A stretch of DNA of 64,000 nt from Jejubacter calystegiae. GTDB taxonomy: Bacteria; Pseudomonadota; Gammaproteobacteria; Enterobacterales; Enterobacteriaceae. The stretch covers positions 558,001 to 622,000 of the forward strand of contig NZ_CP040428.1 of NCBI RefSeq assembly GCF_005671395.1, in the 5' to 3' direction. Both the position numbers and the translations under genes were made by a program. Each line of letters begins with the position of its first letter. Within the stretch, counting starts at the first letter, position 1. The notes below the pieces were generated by a model. It saw nothing but the letters and a program-made list of their open reading frames with translations, was not told the DNA's origin and did not search any database. Shown piece by piece: positions 34,792-45,986 of the stretch.

Positions 34792-37467
34792 TCAGTCGAT
34801 AGTGCGCTGAATTTCGATAATCTCGAAGACTTCGATCATATCGCCAGTACGCACGTCGTTGTAGTTCTTAACGCCGATACCACATTCCATGCCGTTACGG
34901 ACTTCGTTAACGTCATCCTTGAAGCGACGCAGGGACTCCAGCTCGCCTTCGTAGATCACCACGTTCTCGCGCAGGACGCGGATCGGGTTGTGACGTTTGA
35001 CGACGCCTTCGGTAACCATACAGCCCGCGATAGCACCAAACTTCGGCGACTTGAACACGTCGCGGACTTCGGCCAGACCGATGATCTGCTGTTTGTACTC
35101 CGGCGCCAGCATGCCGCTCATGGCCTGCTTCACTTCGTCGATCAGGCTATAGATAACGGAGTAGTAGCGCAGATCCAGGCTTTCCGCTTCAATGACCTTA
35201 CGCGCAGAGGCGTCGGCACGAACGTTAAAGCCCACGATGATGGCGTTGGATGCCGCAGCCAGGGTCGCATCGGTCTCGGTGATACCACCAACGCCGGAAC
35301 CGACAATCTTCACCTTCACTTCGTCGGTGGAGAGTTTCAGCAGCGAGTCGCAGATAGCTTCGACAGAACCCTGAACGTCGGCCTTAAGCACGATGTTCAC
35401 TTCGGAGACTTCGCCTTCGGTCATGTTGGCGAACATGTTTTCCAGCTTCGCCTTCTGCTGACGAGCCAGTTTCACTTCGCGGAACTTACCCTGACGGTAG
35501 AGCGCCACTTCACGGGCTTTCTTCTCGTCACGTACAACCGTCGCCTCGTCACCGGCAACCGGCACGCCAGACAGGCCCAGAATCTCAACCGGAATGGAAG
35601 GACCAGCTTCGGTCACTTCTTTGCCCAGTTCGTTACGCATCGCACGTACACGGCCATATTCAAAGCCGCAGAGCACGATGTCGCCTTTGTGCAGCGTACC
35701 TTCACGTACCAGAACGGATGCCACCGGACCACGACCTTTATCCAGGAAGGATTCGATAACCACACCGCTCGCCATACCGTTACGTACCGCTTTCAGTTCC
35801 AGAACTTCGGACTGCAGCAGGATGGCATCCAGCAGTTCGTCAATACCGGTACCGGCCTTAGCGGAAACGTGGACAAACTGGCTTTCGCCGCCCCACTCTT
35901 CCGGAATAACGCCGTACTGCGCCAGTTCGTTCTTCACGCGATCCGGATCGGCTTCCGGCTTATCGATTTTGTTCACCGCAACCACGACCGGCACCTGCGC
36001 CGCTTTAGCGTGCTGGATAGCTTCGATGGTCTGCGGCATCACGCCGTCATCGGCTGCAACCACCAGAACCACGATATCGGTGGCCTGAGCACCACGCGCA
36101 CGCATTGCGGTAAACGCGGCGTGCCCCGGGGTATCCAGGAAGGTGATGTTGCCGTTGTCGGTGTGAACGTTATAAGCACCAATGTGCTGGGTAATGCCGC
36201 CCGCTTCGCCAGAGGCGACTTTGGTGGAACGAATGTAGTCCAGCAGAGAGGTTTTACCGTGGTCAACGTGGCCCATGATGGTGACGACCGGCGCACGCGG
36301 TTCAGCCTGAGCGCCGGTATCACGGTCGCTCATTACCGCCTCTTCCAGCTCGTTTTCACGGCGCAGAGTCACTTTATGGCCCATCTCTTCCGCAACCAGC
36401 TGCGCGGTTTCCTGGTCGATAACCTGGTTGATAGTCGCCATGGCACCCAGCTTCATCATCACTTTGATAACCTGGGAGCCTTTTACCGCCATCTTGTTAG
36501 CCAGTTCAGCAACGGTGATGGTCTCACCAATCACCACGTCGCGGTTAACAGCCTGCGCAGGCTTCTGGAAGCCCTGCTGCAGCGCGCTGCCGCGGCGATT
36601 ACGACCGCCTTTGCCACCGCGCCCTGCGGCACGTGCTTCTTCACGATCGGCCTTGGACTCGGAATGCTTGTTGCCTTTCTTATGACGGCTGGCCTTGCTG
36701 GTACGGCTACGTCCACGTCCGCCTTCCACTTCGCGGTCGTTTTCATCTTCAGCCTGACGGGCATGCTGGGAGGTGGTTACGTGATAGTCGCTATCATCCG
36801 TCGTCCCTTCCCAGTCTTTGGTACCGGCTTCGGCCATGCGGCGCGCTTCTTCAGCGGCTCGTTTGGCGTCTTCCTCGAGTTTGCGGCGCGCCTCTTCTTC
36901 GGTCTTGCGCTTCAGCTCAGCGGCTTCGGCTTCCAGGCGGGCTTTCTCGGCGTGTCTGGCTTTGGTCACTTCGTCGGTCTGTTGATTGCTCACTTTCTCT
37001 TTTTCCGCAGCTTCACGTTTCGCTTTATCAGCGGCTTCACGTTTGGCCTTTTCTTCAGCTTCACGCTTCGCTTTTTCTTCTGCCTCACGTTTGGCAGCTT
37101 CCTCTGCCTCACGACGGGCCGTTTCTTCCGCTTCACGCTTCGCTTCTTCTTCCGCTGCCAGACGTTCGGCCTCTTGCGGATCGCGTTTTACAAAGGTGCG
37201 CTTTTTGCGGACTTCGATCTGTACCGACTTACTCTTCCCGCCGGTACCCGGAATATTTAAAGTACTGCGCGTTTTACGCTGCAATGTCAACTTGTCTGGC
37301 CCTGAAGCGTGTTCGCGATTCAGGTGTGCCAGCAAAGCTTCTTTTTCTTGCGCCGTCACAGAGTCATCAGCAGACTTCCGGATCCCTGCGTCAGCGAATT
37401 GCTGTACCAGGCGGTCCACGGGAGTCTGGATCTCTGCGGCCAGCGCTTTTACGGTTACATCGGTCAT
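34792..37467 (-). CDS. infB: InfB, translation initiation factor IF-2
   Basis: IF-2 is the GTPase that places fMet-tRNA on the 30S subunit and drives subunit joining. The 891 residues match E. coli (890). The N-terminal domain starts [11 protein letters not shown] long charged helix (about 100-215) made of AKREAEEK-type repeats follows. The G domain shows GHVDHGKT at 399-406, DTPGH at 445-449 and NKID at 499-502. Domains II-IV end in [14 protein letters not shown]. An in-frame GTG at 36993 (residue 159) matches the IF-2 beta start. AAGGA precedes the ATG. Confidence 0.98.
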   Translation of the reverse strand: MTDVTVKALAAEIQTPVDRLVQQFADAGIRKSADDSVTAQEKEALLAHLNREHASGPDKLTLQRKTRSTLNIPGTGGKSKSVQIEVRKKRTFVKRDPQEAERLAAEEEAKREAEETARREAEEAAKREAEEKAKREAEEKAKREAADKAKREAAEKEKVSNQQTDEVTKARHAEKARLEAEAAELKRKTEEEARRKLEEDAKRAAEEARRMAEAGTKDWEGTTDDSDYHVTTSQHARQAEDENDREVEGGRGRSRTSKASRHKKGNKHSESKADREEARAAGRGGKGGRNRRGSALQQGFQKPAQAVNRDVVIGETITVAELANKMAVKGSQVIKVMMKLGAMATINQVIDQETAQLVAEEMGHKVTLRRENELEEAVMSDRDTGAQAEPRAPVVTIMGHVDHGKTSLLDYIRSTKVASGEAGGITQHIGAYNVHTDNGNITFLDTPGHAAFTAMRARGAQATDIVVLVVAADDGVMPQTIEAIQHAKAAQVPVVVAVNKIDKPEADPDRVKNELAQYGVIPEEWGGESQFVHVSAKAGTGIDELLDAILLQSEVLELKAVRNGMASGVVIESFLDKGRGPVASVLVREGTLHKGDIVLCGFEYGRVRAMRNELGKEVTEAGPSIPVEILGLSGVPVAGDEATVVRDEKKAREVALYRQGKFREVKLARQQKAKLENMFANMTEGEVSEVNIVLKADVQGSVEAICDSLLKLSTDEVKVKIVGSGVGGITETDATLAAASNAIIVGFNVRADASARKVIEAESLDLRYYSVIYSLIDEVKQAMSGMLAPEYKQQIIGLAEVRDVFKSPKFGAIAGCMVTEGVVKRHNPIRVLRENVVIYEGELESLRRFKDDVNEVRNGMECGIGVKNYNDVRTGDMIEVFEIIEIQRTID
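36991..36993 (-). other. Internal GTG start for IF-2 beta
   Basis: Codon 159 of infB is GTG in the context KVSNQQ, the same position and sequence as the E. coli IF-2 beta start (codon 158). It would give a second, shorter IF-2 isoform of about 733 residues. Use here is inferred from conservation. Confidence 0.6.
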
Positions 37468-37490
37468 GCTGTTCCTTCCTGCTAAGTTGA

Positions 37491-38978
37491 TTACGCGTCG
37501 TCGCCGAACCAGCAGATATTTCGTGCCGCCATGATAAGCGTCCCGGCCCGCTCTGCGGTCAGGCCTTCGATATCGGACAGGTCGTCCACGCCCTGCTCAG
37601 CAAGATCTTCCAGCGAACAGACACCACGTGCAGCCAGCTCTAAGGCCAGAGAATGCTCCATCCCCTCAAGGTTGAGCAGGTCGTCAGCCGGCTTGTTATC
37701 GCCGAGACTCTCTTCCTTCGCCAGCGCCAGCGTGGTCAGCGCGTTTTTAGCGCGCTCGCGTAATGCTTCCACGGTTGGTTCATCGAGACCTTCGATCTCC
37801 AGCAGTTCCGACATCGGAACATAAGCCAGCTCTTCGAGCGAGGAGAAGCCCTCTTCCACCAGAACCGTGGCGAAATCTTCGTCAATATCGAGATATTTGG
37901 TAAACGTATCGATCGCAGCATTGGCCTCGGCCTGGTGTTTGGCCTGCAGGTCTTCCATGGTCATCACGTTCAGCTCCCAGCCGCTCAGTTGGGAAGCCAG
38001 GCGAACGTTCTGCCCGTTACGGCCAATGGCCTGCGCCAGGTTACCGGCCTCAACGGCGATATCCATGGTGTGTTTATCTTCGTCCACAACGATGGAGGCG
38101 ACATCTGCCGGCGCCATAGCATTGATGACGAACTGCGCCGGGTTATCGTCCCACAGCACAATATCGATACGCTCGCCGCCCAGTTCAGTAGAAACCGCCT
38201 GAACGCGCGCACCGCGCATACCTACGCAGGCGCCCACCGGGTCGATGCGTTTATCGTTAGTTTTCACCGCGATTTTGGCACGGGAACCCGGATCGCGGGC
38301 CGCGGCTTTAATCTCGATAACCTCTTCACCAATTTCCGGCACCTCAATGCGGAACAGTTCGATCAGCATCTCCGGCTTGGAACGGGTGACAAACAGCTGC
38401 GCTCCACGCGCTTCCGGACGCACGGCGTAAAGCACGCCACGCACGCGGTCGCCCGGGCGGAAGTTTTCCCGCGGCAGCATATCTTCACGCAGAATCACCG
38501 CCTCGGCATTGCTGCCCAGATCCAGCGAGATACTGTCGCGATTTACCTTCTTCACCACCCCGGTCACGATTTCGCCTTCGCGATCGCGGAACTGATCCAC
38601 CACCATTGCGCGCTCGGCTTCACGCACTTTTTGTACGATGACCTGCTTGGCGGTCTGGGTGGTAATGCGGTCAAAGGTGACGGATTCAATCTGGTCTTCA
38701 ACATAGTCGCCAGGGTTGAGTTCCGGATCTTCAAAGCGCGCAGCCTCCAGCGTAATTTCGCGGGTTGGCAGAGTCACCTCTTCCACAATGAGCCAGCGGC
38801 GGAAGGTATCAAAATCACCGCTACGGCGATCGATGCTGACACGCACATCGATCTCTTGCTCATATTTCTTCTTGGTCGCCGTTGCCAGGGCAGTTTCCAG
38901 CGCTTCGAAAATCTTTTCGCGCGGTACCGCTTTCTCGTTGGAAACAGCTTCGACAACGGCCAAAATTTCTTTGTTCAT
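37491..38978 (-). CDS. nusA: NusA, transcription termination/antitermination factor
   Basis: NusA binds RNA polymerase near the RNA exit channel, promotes pausing and termination and joins the lambda N and rRNA antitermination complexes. The 495 residues equal E. coli NusA. Domains are the N-terminal RNAP-binding domain (1-130), S1 (about 135-200, [21 protein letters not shown]), KH1 and KH2 (about 200-345, including [15 protein letters not shown] and [13 protein letters not shown]) and two acidic AR repeats (about 360-495). It lies between rimP and infB, 23 bases from infB. Confidence 0.98.
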   Translation of the reverse strand: MNKEILAVVEAVSNEKAVPREKIFEALETALATATKKKYEQEIDVRVSIDRRSGDFDTFRRWLIVEEVTLPTREITLEAARFEDPELNPGDYVEDQIESVTFDRITTQTAKQVIVQKVREAERAMVVDQFRDREGEIVTGVVKKVNRDSISLDLGSNAEAVILREDMLPRENFRPGDRVRGVLYAVRPEARGAQLFVTRSKPEMLIELFRIEVPEIGEEVIEIKAAARDPGSRAKIAVKTNDKRIDPVGACVGMRGARVQAVSTELGGERIDIVLWDDNPAQFVINAMAPADVASIVVDEDKHTMDIAVEAGNLAQAIGRNGQNVRLASQLSGWELNVMTMEDLQAKHQAEANAAIDTFTKYLDIDEDFATVLVEEGFSSLEELAYVPMSELLEIEGLDEPTVEALRERAKNALTTLALAKEESLGDNKPADDLLNLEGMEHSLALELAARGVCSLEDLAEQGVDDLSDIEGLTAERAGTLIMAARNICWFGDDA

Positions 38979-39004
38979 CCTGGGTTTCGCCTCAATCCAG
39001 AGTG

Positions 39005-39463
39005 TTAAAAGTGGGGTACCAGGTTCGCCTTCTGAACGTTGCTCAGCGCGAACACTTCATCTTTGCCTTCGACCGTGACGGTCACCATTTCACCTTCCAC
39101 GGCTTTAATCGTGCCCTGCCATTTACGACGGTTCTGCACCGCCATGCGCAGGACAAGGCTCACCTCTTCACCGATATAACGGTGGTAGTGATCGGCGGTG
39201 AACAGCGGACGATCCAGGCCAGGCGAGGAAACTTCCAGGTTGTAAGCCACAGTGATGGGATCTTCGACATCCAGTACGGCACTTACCTGGCGGCTGGCAT
39301 CAGCGCAATCATCAACATTTATGCCATCTTCACTATCAATATAGATGCGCAGCGTAGATGTGCGACCGCGAATGAATTCGACGCCAACCAGCTCGTAACC
39401 CAGCGCCTCCACAGGCGCGGTGATCATCTCTGTTAACTTCTGCTCTAATGTGGACAAATCCAC
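39005..39463 (-). CDS. rimP: RimP, ribosome maturation factor
   Basis: RimP helps assemble the 30S head and central pseudoknot. The 152 residues match E. coli RimP (150), e.g. [53 protein letters not shown] and the C-terminal [11 protein letters not shown]. The start is uncertain: GTG at 39463 gives MDLSTLEQ; TTG at 39457 gives STLEQ, as in E. coli. GGGGG sits close upstream. It heads rimP-nusA-infB-rbfA-truB, behind two terminator-like hairpins after tRNA-fMet. NusA made by the operon may feed back on these. Confidence 0.96.
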   Translation of the reverse strand: MDLSTLEQKLTEMITAPVEALGYELVGVEFIRGRTSTLRIYIDSEDGINVDDCADASRQVSAVLDVEDPITVAYNLEVSSPGLDRPLFTADHYHRYIGEEVSLVLRMAVQNRRKWQGTIKAVEGEMVTVTVEGKDEVFALSNVQKANLVPHF

Positions 39464-39474
39464 CCCCAGGACAT

Positions 39475-39495
39475 AAAAAAAGGGCCAAAAGCCCA
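39475..39495 (-). terminator. Terminator-like hairpin just before rimP
   Basis: On the minus strand GGGC-TTTTG-GCCC is followed by seven T (39481-39475), about 10 bases before the rimP start. It would act as an attenuator of the rimP-nusA-infB operon. Confidence 0.75.
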
Positions 39496-39515
39496 GTTAT
39501 TCTCTCGTCAGATAA

Positions 39516-39540
39516 CAAAAAACCCCGATTAACGGGGCTT
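39516..39540 (-). terminator. Terminator after tRNA-fMet
   Basis: On the minus strand AGCCCCG-TTAAT-CGGGGT is followed by TTTTTTG (39522-39516). It lies between the initiator tRNA and rimP, and should trim most tRNA transcripts while some read through. Confidence 0.88.
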
Positions 39541-39693
39541 TATATAACTGAACCCTGTCACCCGTCATACCTCAGGTTGCCGTAATGCAATCTGAACTAT
39601 TCCGGATGTCACCTTCCGGGAGAATTTTTTTCAAAATTCATCGCGAAGGCGATGCTCTTCACAGTATATTTGAAAAAGAACTCTCAGGGAAAG

Positions 39694-39770
<77 letters not shown>

Positions 39771-39785
39771 TCAGAAAACGTTGCG

Positions 39786-39814
39786 ATGATACGCCTGAAC
39801 TGCCAAAAAAGCAA
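39786..39814 (-). promoter_or_regulatory. Promoter of the metY-rimP-nusA-infB operon
   Basis: On the minus strand -35 TTGCTT (39814-39809) and -10 TATCAT (39791-39786) are 17 bases apart, placing the start point about 10 bases before the tRNA. It lies in the short gap after tRNA-Leu. Confidence 0.7.
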
Positions 39815-39826
39815 GTTAACAGGATT

Positions 39827-39913
39827 TGGTACCGAGGACGGGACTTGAACCCGTAAGCCCTATTGGGCACTACCACCTCAAGGTAGCGTGTCTACCAATT
39901 CCACCACCTCGGC
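39827..39913 (-). tRNA. leuU: tRNA-Leu (GAG anticodon)
   Basis: This 87-base class II tRNA starts GCCGAGGTGGTGGAATTGG and ends with CCA. It has the long variable arm TGCCCAATAGGGCTTA typical of leucine tRNAs, and the anticodon loop reads TTGAGGT. It fits E. coli leuU. It follows secG, as in E. coli. Confidence 0.97.
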
Positions 39914-39958
39914 ACGTAAAGTGCGGCTCTCGCATTAGCCGCACCCGATGCTGGCTGA

Positions 39959-40288
39959 TTAGTTCGGGATATCGCTGGACGGCTTAGCCGGTGCCGCCGG
40001 TTGAGTCTGCTCAGTTTTCGGCTGAGTCAGGTTTTCCCATTCGCTTCCCTTACTGGTTTTGTTGCTGTTCAGGTTACCCAGCACGAGGCTGATGATAAAA
40101 AACAGCGTCGCCAGTACAGCCGTTACGCGGGTCATAAAGTTCCCGGAACCGCTCGAACCAAACAGCGTAGTAGAAGAGCCTGCGCCGAAGGAGGCTCCCA
40201 TATCAGCACCTTTGCCTTGCTGCAGCATGATCATGGCGATCAGCGCCACCGCTACAATAAGGAAAACGACTAAAAGAGCTTCGTACAT
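39959..40288 (-). CDS. secG: SecG, protein translocase subunit
   Basis: SecG is the auxiliary small subunit of SecYEG and boosts SecA-driven export. The 109 residues match E. coli SecG (110). Two membrane helices (about 2-22 and 53-73) flank the conserved cytoplasmic GADMGASFGAGSSTTLFGSSGSG. The Pro/Ala/Gln-rich C-terminus ends in DIPN. It lies directly upstream of tRNA-Leu on the same strand. Confidence 0.97.
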   Translation of the reverse strand: MYEALLVVFLIVAVALIAMIMLQQGKGADMGASFGAGSSTTLFGSSGSGNFMTRVTAVLATLFFIISLVLGNLNSNKTSKGSEWENLTQPKTEQTQPAAPAKPSSDIPN

Positions 40289-40471
40289 AATCGACCTGTT
40301 CCTTGCGGGGTTTCCGCGTACCTTTGCTTCAAACCAAGTAATAGTGAGATGGCATTAGCCTTCCCCACTGAAGCGGGTCTGAATACTATCTAAAGCCTGT
40401 GCCGCACGCAAGGGCAATTTCTCAACTTGATGTTATGTGCGGAAAAAAACAGCAATCGCGCGCAACCTGCA

Positions 40472-40500
40472 GCGGAAAAGCCCCTGAGGAGCCTTTCCGC
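40472..40500 (-). terminator. Hairpin after glmM
   Basis: GCGGAAA and TTTCCGC, with inner AGC/GCT-type pairs, form a stem of about ten pairs around CCCTGAGG. There is no clear T-run on the minus strand, so termination strength is uncertain. Confidence 0.55.
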
Positions 40501-40508
40501 TTCGGAGA

Positions 40509-41846
40509 TTAAACCTTCTTCACCGCGTCGGCGATGCGATTTGCCATAGCGGTGACCTGGGTTTCATCCTCCCCTTCGACCATCACGCGAATCAGCGGTT
40601 CGGTCCCTGACTTGCGCAGCAGCACCCGGCCACGCCCTGCCAGTTCACGTTCCACTTCAGCGGCCACCTTCTGAACTTCCGCATTCTGGAGCGGATCGTC
40701 GCTGCCAGCGGTATAGCGTACGTTCACCAGTACCTGCGGGAAAAGTTTCATACCGCGGCACAGGTCCTGAAGGCTCATGCGATTGCGCACCACAGCCGCC
40801 AACACCTGCAGACCCGCGACAATGCCGTCACCGGTCGTGGTCTGATCGAGAAGAATCACATGACCGGAGTTTTCCGCACCAATGCGCCAGCCTTTCTCCT
40901 GCATCTTTTCCAGCACGTAGCGGTCGCCCACTTTCGCACGCTCGAAGGGAATACCGAGCTCTTTCAGCGCCAGTTCAAGCCCCATATTGCTCATCAGCGT
41001 ACCCACGGCGCCGCCGTTCAGCCGCCCCTGGCGCAGCCCTTCCCGGGCGATGATATAGAGGATCTGATCGCCATCGATCTTGTTACCTTCATGGTCGACC
41101 ATAATGATGCGATCGCCGTCGCCATCCAGGGCAATGCCCAAATCCGCATGCTCTGTCACCACCCGCGCCTGCAACATTGCCACATCGGTGGCGCCGCACT
41201 TATCGTTGATGTTAACGCCATTCGGTTCGCAACCGACCGCGATCACTTCAGCGCCCAGCTCGCGCAGTACGTTAGGGGCGATGTGGTAAGTCGCCCCGTT
41301 GGCGCAATCCACCACAATCTTCAGACCGTTAAGGCTCAGCGCGTTCGGGAAGTTCGCCTTACAAAATTCAATATAGCGACCTGCCGCATCGACAATACGG
41401 CTGGCCTTACCGAGATCGGCGGAATCGACACAGCAGATCTCTTTTTCCAGTTCAGCCTCAATCGCCTCTTCCACATCGTCCGGTAGTTTGGTGCCATCGG
41501 TAGAGAAGAACTTAATCCCGTTATCGTAGTAAGGGTTGTGGGAGGCAGAAATCACAATCCCCGCTTCAGCACGGAAGGTACGCGTCAGGTAGGCCACCGC
41601 CGGTGTCGGCATCGGGCCGGTAAAGGCAGCAGAGAGCCCCGCCGCGGCCAGACCCGCTTCCAGCGCGGACTCCAGCATATAACCAGAGATACGCGTATCC
41701 TTACCGATGATGACCTGGCGTGAGCCATTACGCGCCAGGACCTTGCCTGCGGCCCAGCCCAGTTTCAACACAAAATCCGGCGTTATAGGGCTGTCGCCCA
41801 CCCGGCCACGGACACCATCGGTACCAAAATATTTGCGGTTACTCAT
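40509..41846 (-). CDS. glmM: GlmM, phosphoglucosamine mutase
   Basis: GlmM converts glucosamine-6-phosphate to glucosamine-1-phosphate on the way to UDP-GlcNAc for peptidoglycan and LPS. The 445 residues equal E. coli GlmM. The phosphorylated active-site Ser102 lies in ISASHNP. The metal loop DGDGDR is near 242, and the phosphate-binding [15 protein letters not shown] is near 410. It overlaps the end of folP by eight bases, so the two are coupled. murA, farther along, uses the UDP-GlcNAc product. Confidence 0.98.
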   Translation of the reverse strand: MSNRKYFGTDGVRGRVGDSPITPDFVLKLGWAAGKVLARNGSRQVIIGKDTRISGYMLESALEAGLAAAGLSAAFTGPMPTPAVAYLTRTFRAEAGIVISASHNPYYDNGIKFFSTDGTKLPDDVEEAIEAELEKEICCVDSADLGKASRIVDAAGRYIEFCKANFPNALSLNGLKIVVDCANGATYHIAPNVLRELGAEVIAVGCEPNGVNINDKCGATDVAMLQARVVTEHADLGIALDGDGDRIIMVDHEGNKIDGDQILYIIAREGLRQGRLNGGAVGTLMSNMGLELALKELGIPFERAKVGDRYVLEKMQEKGWRIGAENSGHVILLDQTTTGDGIVAGLQVLAAVVRNRMSLQDLCRGMKLFPQVLVNVRYTAGSDDPLQNAEVQKVAAEVERELAGRGRVLLRKSGTEPLIRVMVEGEDETQVTAMANRIADAVKKV

Positions 41847-42687
41847 AGTAGCTTTTTTCCTTTGCTGAAAGCGTTGCTTCCGTCACCCGCAGCGCCTCTA
41901 CGGTTTCTTTAACGTCGTGGACGCGAATAATCTGCGCGCCCTGCATTGCCGCGATCACGGCGCAGGCCAGGCTCCCGCTCAGACGCTGATCGGGACCCAC
42001 GTTCAGCAGTTGCCCAATCATAGACTTACGCGACATTCCGACCAGTAATGGCAGACCAAAGCGGTGAAACTCAGAGAGTCTGGCCAGAAGCTGATAGTTA
42101 TGTCCTAAATTTTTACCGAAACCAAAGCCCGGGTCGAGCAACAATTTCTCTTTTCCGATTCCTGACGCTTCACAGCGCGAAATCTGTTGATTGAAATACG
42201 CCACCACATCATGGAAAACATCGTCGTAGCGCGGCGCCTGTTGCATCGTGCGCGGTTCACCCTGCATATGCATCAGACAGACCGGCAGGCCCGTTTTTGC
42301 CGCCGCTTCCAGCGCCCCCGGCTCGCTTAGCGAGCGGATATCGTTGATAATATGAGCGCCCGCACGCGCGCTCTCAAGAATCACCTCGGGTTTAGAAGTA
42401 TCTACCGAAATCCACACCTCAAAGCGCCGGGAAAGCGCCTCGACTACCGGCACCACCCGTGACAGCTCTTCGTCAACGCTCACCTCATCGGCCCCGGGAC
42501 GCGTGGACTCACCGCCGATATCGATAATGGTCGCGCCTGCGTTGATCATATCGTTGGCATGCCTGACCGCATCGATCAGCGCATTATGGCATCCGCCGTC
42601 GGAAAAAGAGTCCGGCGTCACGTTGAGAATCCCCATAACCTGAGGGTGCGAGAGATCCAGAGAGGATCCCTGGGCGAAGAGTTTCAT
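41839..42687 (-). CDS. folP: FolP, dihydropteroate synthase
   Basis: FolP condenses p-aminobenzoate with dihydropterin pyrophosphate in folate synthesis; it is the sulfonamide target. The 282 residues equal the E. coli enzyme, a TIM barrel. [15 protein letters not shown] (residues 18-32), GGESTRPGA near 58, the DPGFGFGK motif near 185 and the SRKSMIG substrate loop near 219 are all present. No insertion is seen in the loops linked to sulfonamide resistance. It precedes glmM on the same strand. Confidence 0.98.
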   Translation of the reverse strand: MKLFAQGSSLDLSHPQVMGILNVTPDSFSDGGCHNALIDAVRHANDMINAGATIIDIGGESTRPGADEVSVDEELSRVVPVVEALSRRFEVWISVDTSKPEVILESARAGAHIINDIRSLSEPGALEAAAKTGLPVCLMHMQGEPRTMQQAPRYDDVFHDVVAYFNQQISRCEASGIGKEKLLLDPGFGFGKNLGHNYQLLARLSEFHRFGLPLLVGMSRKSMIGQLLNVGPDQRLSGSLACAVIAAMQGAQIIRVHDVKETVEALRVTEATLSAKEKSYYE

Positions 42688-42716
42688 CAGTTTTCCTTGT
42701 GGTTACGACTGGTGAC

Positions 42717-42749
42717 AGAAAAACAAAACCCCGGTCTTAGCCGGGGTTT
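42717..42749 (-). terminator. Terminator between ftsH and folP
   Basis: On the minus strand AAACCCCGG (42749-42741) pairs with CCGGGGTTT (42734-42726), followed by TGTTTTTC. It should limit rlmE-ftsH read-through into folP-glmM. Confidence 0.85.
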
Positions 42750-42781
42750 ACTTATAACGATACGGACACTGCAGTCAGCGC

Positions 42782-44722
42782 TTATTTGTCGCCGGTCTGC
42801 TCTGACACGGTGTTGCCTGGCGTCGGACCACGCGGCTCGTCAGTCGGACGCGGCGTGCCGTTGCTGCTACCGGTGTTGTTGCCGGAATCACCGGAAGTTC
42901 CCGGATCTTCCCAACCCGCTGGCGGGCGGACTTCACGGCGCGCCATCAGATCGTCGATCTGAGGTGCATCGATAGTCTCATACTTCATCAGCGCGTCTTT
43001 CATCGAGTGCAGAATATCCATATTGTCGTTCAGGATCTGGCGGGCACGATTGTAGTTACGCTCAATCATCGCCTTCACTTCCTGATCGATAATACGTGCG
43101 GTCTCATCCGACATATGCTTCGCTTTCGCGACGCTACGGCCCAGGAAGACTTCGCCGTCTTCTTCCGCATACAGCAGCGGCCCCAGCTTCTCGGAGAAGC
43201 CCCACTGGGTCACCATGTTGCGCGCCAGGTTAGTGGCTACTTTAATGTCGTTGGAGGCGCCGGTGGAGACATGCTCGACACCGTAGATAATCTCTTCCGC
43301 CAGACGACCGCCGTACAGCGTTGAGATCTGGCTTTCCAGCTTCTGACGGCTGGCGCTGATGGCGTCCCCTTCCGGCAGGAAGAAGGTCACACCCAGCGCG
43401 CGACCGCGCGGGATAATCGTCACTTTATGCACCGGATCGTGTTCCGGCACCAGGCGGCCGATAATGGCATGGCCCGCTTCGTGATACGCCGTGGATTCCT
43501 TCTGAGCTTCGGTCATCACCATGGAGCGGCGTTCCGCACCCATCATGATCTTATCCTTCGCCTTCTCGAATTCCACCATGGACACAACGCGTTTGTTACC
43601 GCGAGCAGCGAACAGTGCCGCTTCGTTAACGAGGTTAGCCAGGTCGGCGCCGGAGAAGCCCGGGGTACCGCGCGCGATAATCGCAGCATCGATATCGGTC
43701 GCCAGCGGCACGCGACGCATATGCACCTTCAGGATCTGTTCACGACCGCGTACGTCCGGCAGGCCGACAACAACCTGACGGTCGAAACGACCAGGACGCA
43801 GCAGCGCCGGGTCCAGAACGTCCGGACGGTTGGTCGCGGCGATAACGATAATGCCTTCATTGCCTTCGAAGCCGTCCATCTCAACCAGCATCTGGTTCAG
43901 GGTCTGCTCGCGCTCGTCGTGACCGCCGCCCAGACCTGCACCACGCTGACGACCCACGGCATCGATCTCATCGATGAAGATAATGCAGGGAGCCGCTTTC
44001 TTCGCCTGTTCGAACATATCACGGACACGGGACGCACCCACACCCACGAACATTTCTACGAAGTCGGAACCCGAAATGGTAAAGAACGGGACTTTCGCCT
44101 CACCGGCGATCGCTTTCGCCAGCAGGGTTTTACCGGTACCCGGCGGGCCCACCATCAGCACGCCTTTCGGAATCTTACCGCCCAGTTTCTGGAAGCGGCT
44201 CGGTTCGCGCAGATACTCAACCAGTTCACCCACCTCTTCTTTGGCTTCGTCGCAACCTGCAACGTCGGCAAAAGTGGTTTTGATTTGGTCTTCGGTCAAC
44301 ATCCGCGCCTTGCTCTTACCGAATGACATGGCGCCTTTACCGCCGCCGCCCTGCATCTGGCGCATAAAGAAGATCCAAACCCCGATCAACAGCAGCATCG
44401 GGAACCAGGAAATAAAGATAGAAGCCAGCAGGCTCGGTTCTTCTGGCGGCTCACCAACGACTTTTACGTTTTTGGTAACCAGGCTGTCGAGCAGTTTGGG
44501 ATCGTTGATGGGGATATAAGTCGTGTATCGGTTACTATCTTTCTTGGTAACGTTGATTTCACGTCCGTTGATACGCGCTTCGCGAACCTGGTCCTGATTG
44601 ACCTCTTGCAGGAAGGTAGAGTAATCCACCCTACGGCCATTTGACTCGCTGGGCCCAAAGCTCTGGAATACTGACATCAGCACGACTGCGATGACCAGCC
44701 AGAGTATTAGGTTTTTCGCCAT
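42782..44722 (-). CDS. ftsH: FtsH, ATP-dependent zinc metalloprotease
   Basis: FtsH is the membrane AAA+ protease that degrades LpxC, sigma-32, SecY and others. With the ATG at 44722 it has 646 residues (E. coli 644); a TTG at 44731 would add three. Two membrane helices lie at about 5-23 and 97-120. Walker A GPPGTGKT is at 192-199, with Walker [10 protein letters not shown] and the second-region-of-homology sequence RPGRFDRQV. The zinc site is HEAGH near residue 414. The C-terminal tail has a Gly/Ser/Asn stretch longer than in E. coli. It is co-directional with rlmE. Confidence 0.97.
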   Translation of the reverse strand: MAKNLILWLVIAVVLMSVFQSFGPSESNGRRVDYSTFLQEVNQDQVREARINGREINVTKKDSNRYTTYIPINDPKLLDSLVTKNVKVVGEPPEEPSLLASIFISWFPMLLLIGVWIFFMRQMQGGGGKGAMSFGKSKARMLTEDQIKTTFADVAGCDEAKEEVGELVEYLREPSRFQKLGGKIPKGVLMVGPPGTGKTLLAKAIAGEAKVPFFTISGSDFVEMFVGVGASRVRDMFEQAKKAAPCIIFIDEIDAVGRQRGAGLGGGHDEREQTLNQMLVEMDGFEGNEGIIVIAATNRPDVLDPALLRPGRFDRQVVVGLPDVRGREQILKVHMRRVPLATDIDAAIIARGTPGFSGADLANLVNEAALFAARGNKRVVSMVEFEKAKDKIMMGAERRSMVMTEAQKESTAYHEAGHAIIGRLVPEHDPVHKVTIIPRGRALGVTFFLPEGDAISASRQKLESQISTLYGGRLAEEIIYGVEHVSTGASNDIKVATNLARNMVTQWGFSEKLGPLLYAEEDGEVFLGRSVAKAKHMSDETARIIDQEVKAMIERNYNRARQILNDNMDILHSMKDALMKYETIDAPQIDDLMARREVRPPAGWEDPGTSGDSGNNTGSSNGTPRPTDEPRGPTPGNTVSEQTGDK

Positions 44723-44778
44723 GTCACTCAAGGGATTAACCTCATATTACAACTGCGTTAACAAACAGCGTCAGGGTA

Positions 44779-45408
44779 CTATAGTTTACGCCCGGTCGCT
44801 ACAATGTACACTTCGCGTGAACGGGCACGAGAAGAGTCCGGTTTACGAACTTTCACTTTCGTAAACAGGGAGCGAATTTCCCGCAGGTACTCATCGAAAC
44901 CTTCGCCCTGAAAAACTTTCACTACAAAACTTCCGCCCGGCGCCAGCACATCGCGACACATATCGAGCGCCAGTTCGACCAGATACATGGCGCGGGGAAT
45001 ATCTACTGCCGGAGTCCCGCTCATGTTTGGCGCCATATCTGACATGACAACCTGAACTTTACTATCGCCCACACGCTCCATTAGCGCATTCACGACTAAT
45101 TCATCACGAAAGTCGCCCTGAAGAAAGTCCACACCAACAATAGGATCCATAGGTAAAAGATCGCAAGCGATGATGCGGCCCTTGCCCCCAATTTGGCTTA
45201 CCACATATTGTGACCAACCTCCGGGTGCGGCGCCAAGATCGACAACGGTCATTCCCGGCTTAAAAAGTTTGTCACTTTGCTGTATTTCATCAAGTTTAAA
45301 CCAGGCCCGGGAGCGTAACCCCTTTTTCTGTGCCTGTTGAACATATTTATCGCTAAAGTGTTCCTGAAGCCAGCGACTGGAGCTGGCAGAACGCTTTTTA
45401 CCTGTCAT
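44779..45408 (-). CDS. rlmE: RlmE (RrmJ/FtsJ), 23S rRNA 2'-O-methyltransferase
   Basis: RlmE methylates U2552 in the A-loop of 23S rRNA on the 50S subunit and is heat-induced in E. coli. The 209 residues equal the E. coli protein. The SAM-binding [16 protein letters not shown] is at about 58-73, and the K-D-K-E tetrad residues are in conserved context ([27 protein letters not shown]). The frame is open to 45420, but the ATG at 45408 begins the homologous [18 protein letters not shown]. ftsH follows. Confidence 0.97.
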   Translation of the reverse strand: MTGKKRSASSSRWLQEHFSDKYVQQAQKKGLRSRAWFKLDEIQQSDKLFKPGMTVVDLGAAPGGWSQYVVSQIGGKGRIIACDLLPMDPIVGVDFLQGDFRDELVVNALMERVGDSKVQVVMSDMAPNMSGTPAVDIPRAMYLVELALDMCRDVLAPGGSFVVKVFQGEGFDEYLREIRSLFTKVKVRKPDSSRARSREVYIVATGRKL

Positions 45409-45534
45409 TTCGCATTCCATCCGGGTTCATCGTAAAGCCGCTGCTCAAAAAAACTGCGCCAGCTTAGCTATACTCTCAATGGGAGATGGCGGTAGAATGG
45501 CCCGTTTTCAATCCCAATGTAAGTAAAAAACACG

Positions 45535-45828
45535 ATGAATCTGAGTACTAAACAAAAACAGCACCTGAAAGGTCTGGCACATCCGCTTAAGCCCGTCGTA
45601 CAGCTTGGCGATAATGGTTTGACCGAAGGGGTACTGGCCGAGATTGAACAAGCGCTGGCGCATCATGAGTTAATCAAGGTGAAGATTGCCGCGGAAGACC
45701 GCGATACCCGGGCCCTGATTGTGGATGCTATCGTGCGGGAGACCGGCGCCTGCAATGTCCAGGTCATCGGTAAAACCCTTGTGCTGTATCGTCCCTCTGA
45801 AGAGCGCAAAATTTCGCTTCCTCGCTAA
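45535..45828 (+). CDS. yhbY: YhbY, CRM-domain RNA-binding protein
   Basis: YhbY binds pre-50S particles and has the CRM fold. The 97 residues equal E. coli YhbY. The conserved LKGLAHPLKPVVQLGDNGLTEGVLAEIEQAL holds the GxxG-type loop (GDNG), and RETGACNVQVIGKTLVLYRP ends the domain. It is divergent from rlmE across 126 bases and is followed by a strong terminator. Confidence 0.96.
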   Translation: MNLSTKQKQHLKGLAHPLKPVVQLGDNGLTEGVLAEIEQALAHHELIKVKIAAEDRDTRALIVDAIVRETGACNVQVIGKTLVLYRPSEERKISLPR

Positions 45829-45918
45829 GAAACCCTCTCGGTTTCGGGCTACTGTAACAGCCAGAAACGGCGATTTCTTGCCGGAGTGTGTGCAAAATGC
45901 CACGCCCCTTCAGTTGTT

Positions 45919-45942
45919 AAAAGGCCGCATCGCGGCCTTTTT
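45919..45942. terminator. Terminator between yhbY and greA
   Basis: GGCCGC (45923-45928) pairs with GCGGCC (45932-45937), flanked by AAAA and TTTTT. It serves yhbY and can also stop greA from the other side. Confidence 0.88.
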
Positions 45943-45986
45943 CTTATCTTTACAATCAGACATCACTGACACAAGCGTAGCAGAAA

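Noticed and set aside
34768-37260. 830-codon open frame antisense to infB
   Set aside because: It mirrors infB exactly; the low-complexity Phe/Leu runs are the reverse of the Glu/Ala/Lys repeats of IF-2. It is a shadow frame.
37491-39463. Possible new ORFs on the + strand opposite nusA and rimP
   Set aside because: All lie opposite confident genes, lack ribosome binding sites and have no recognisable domains.
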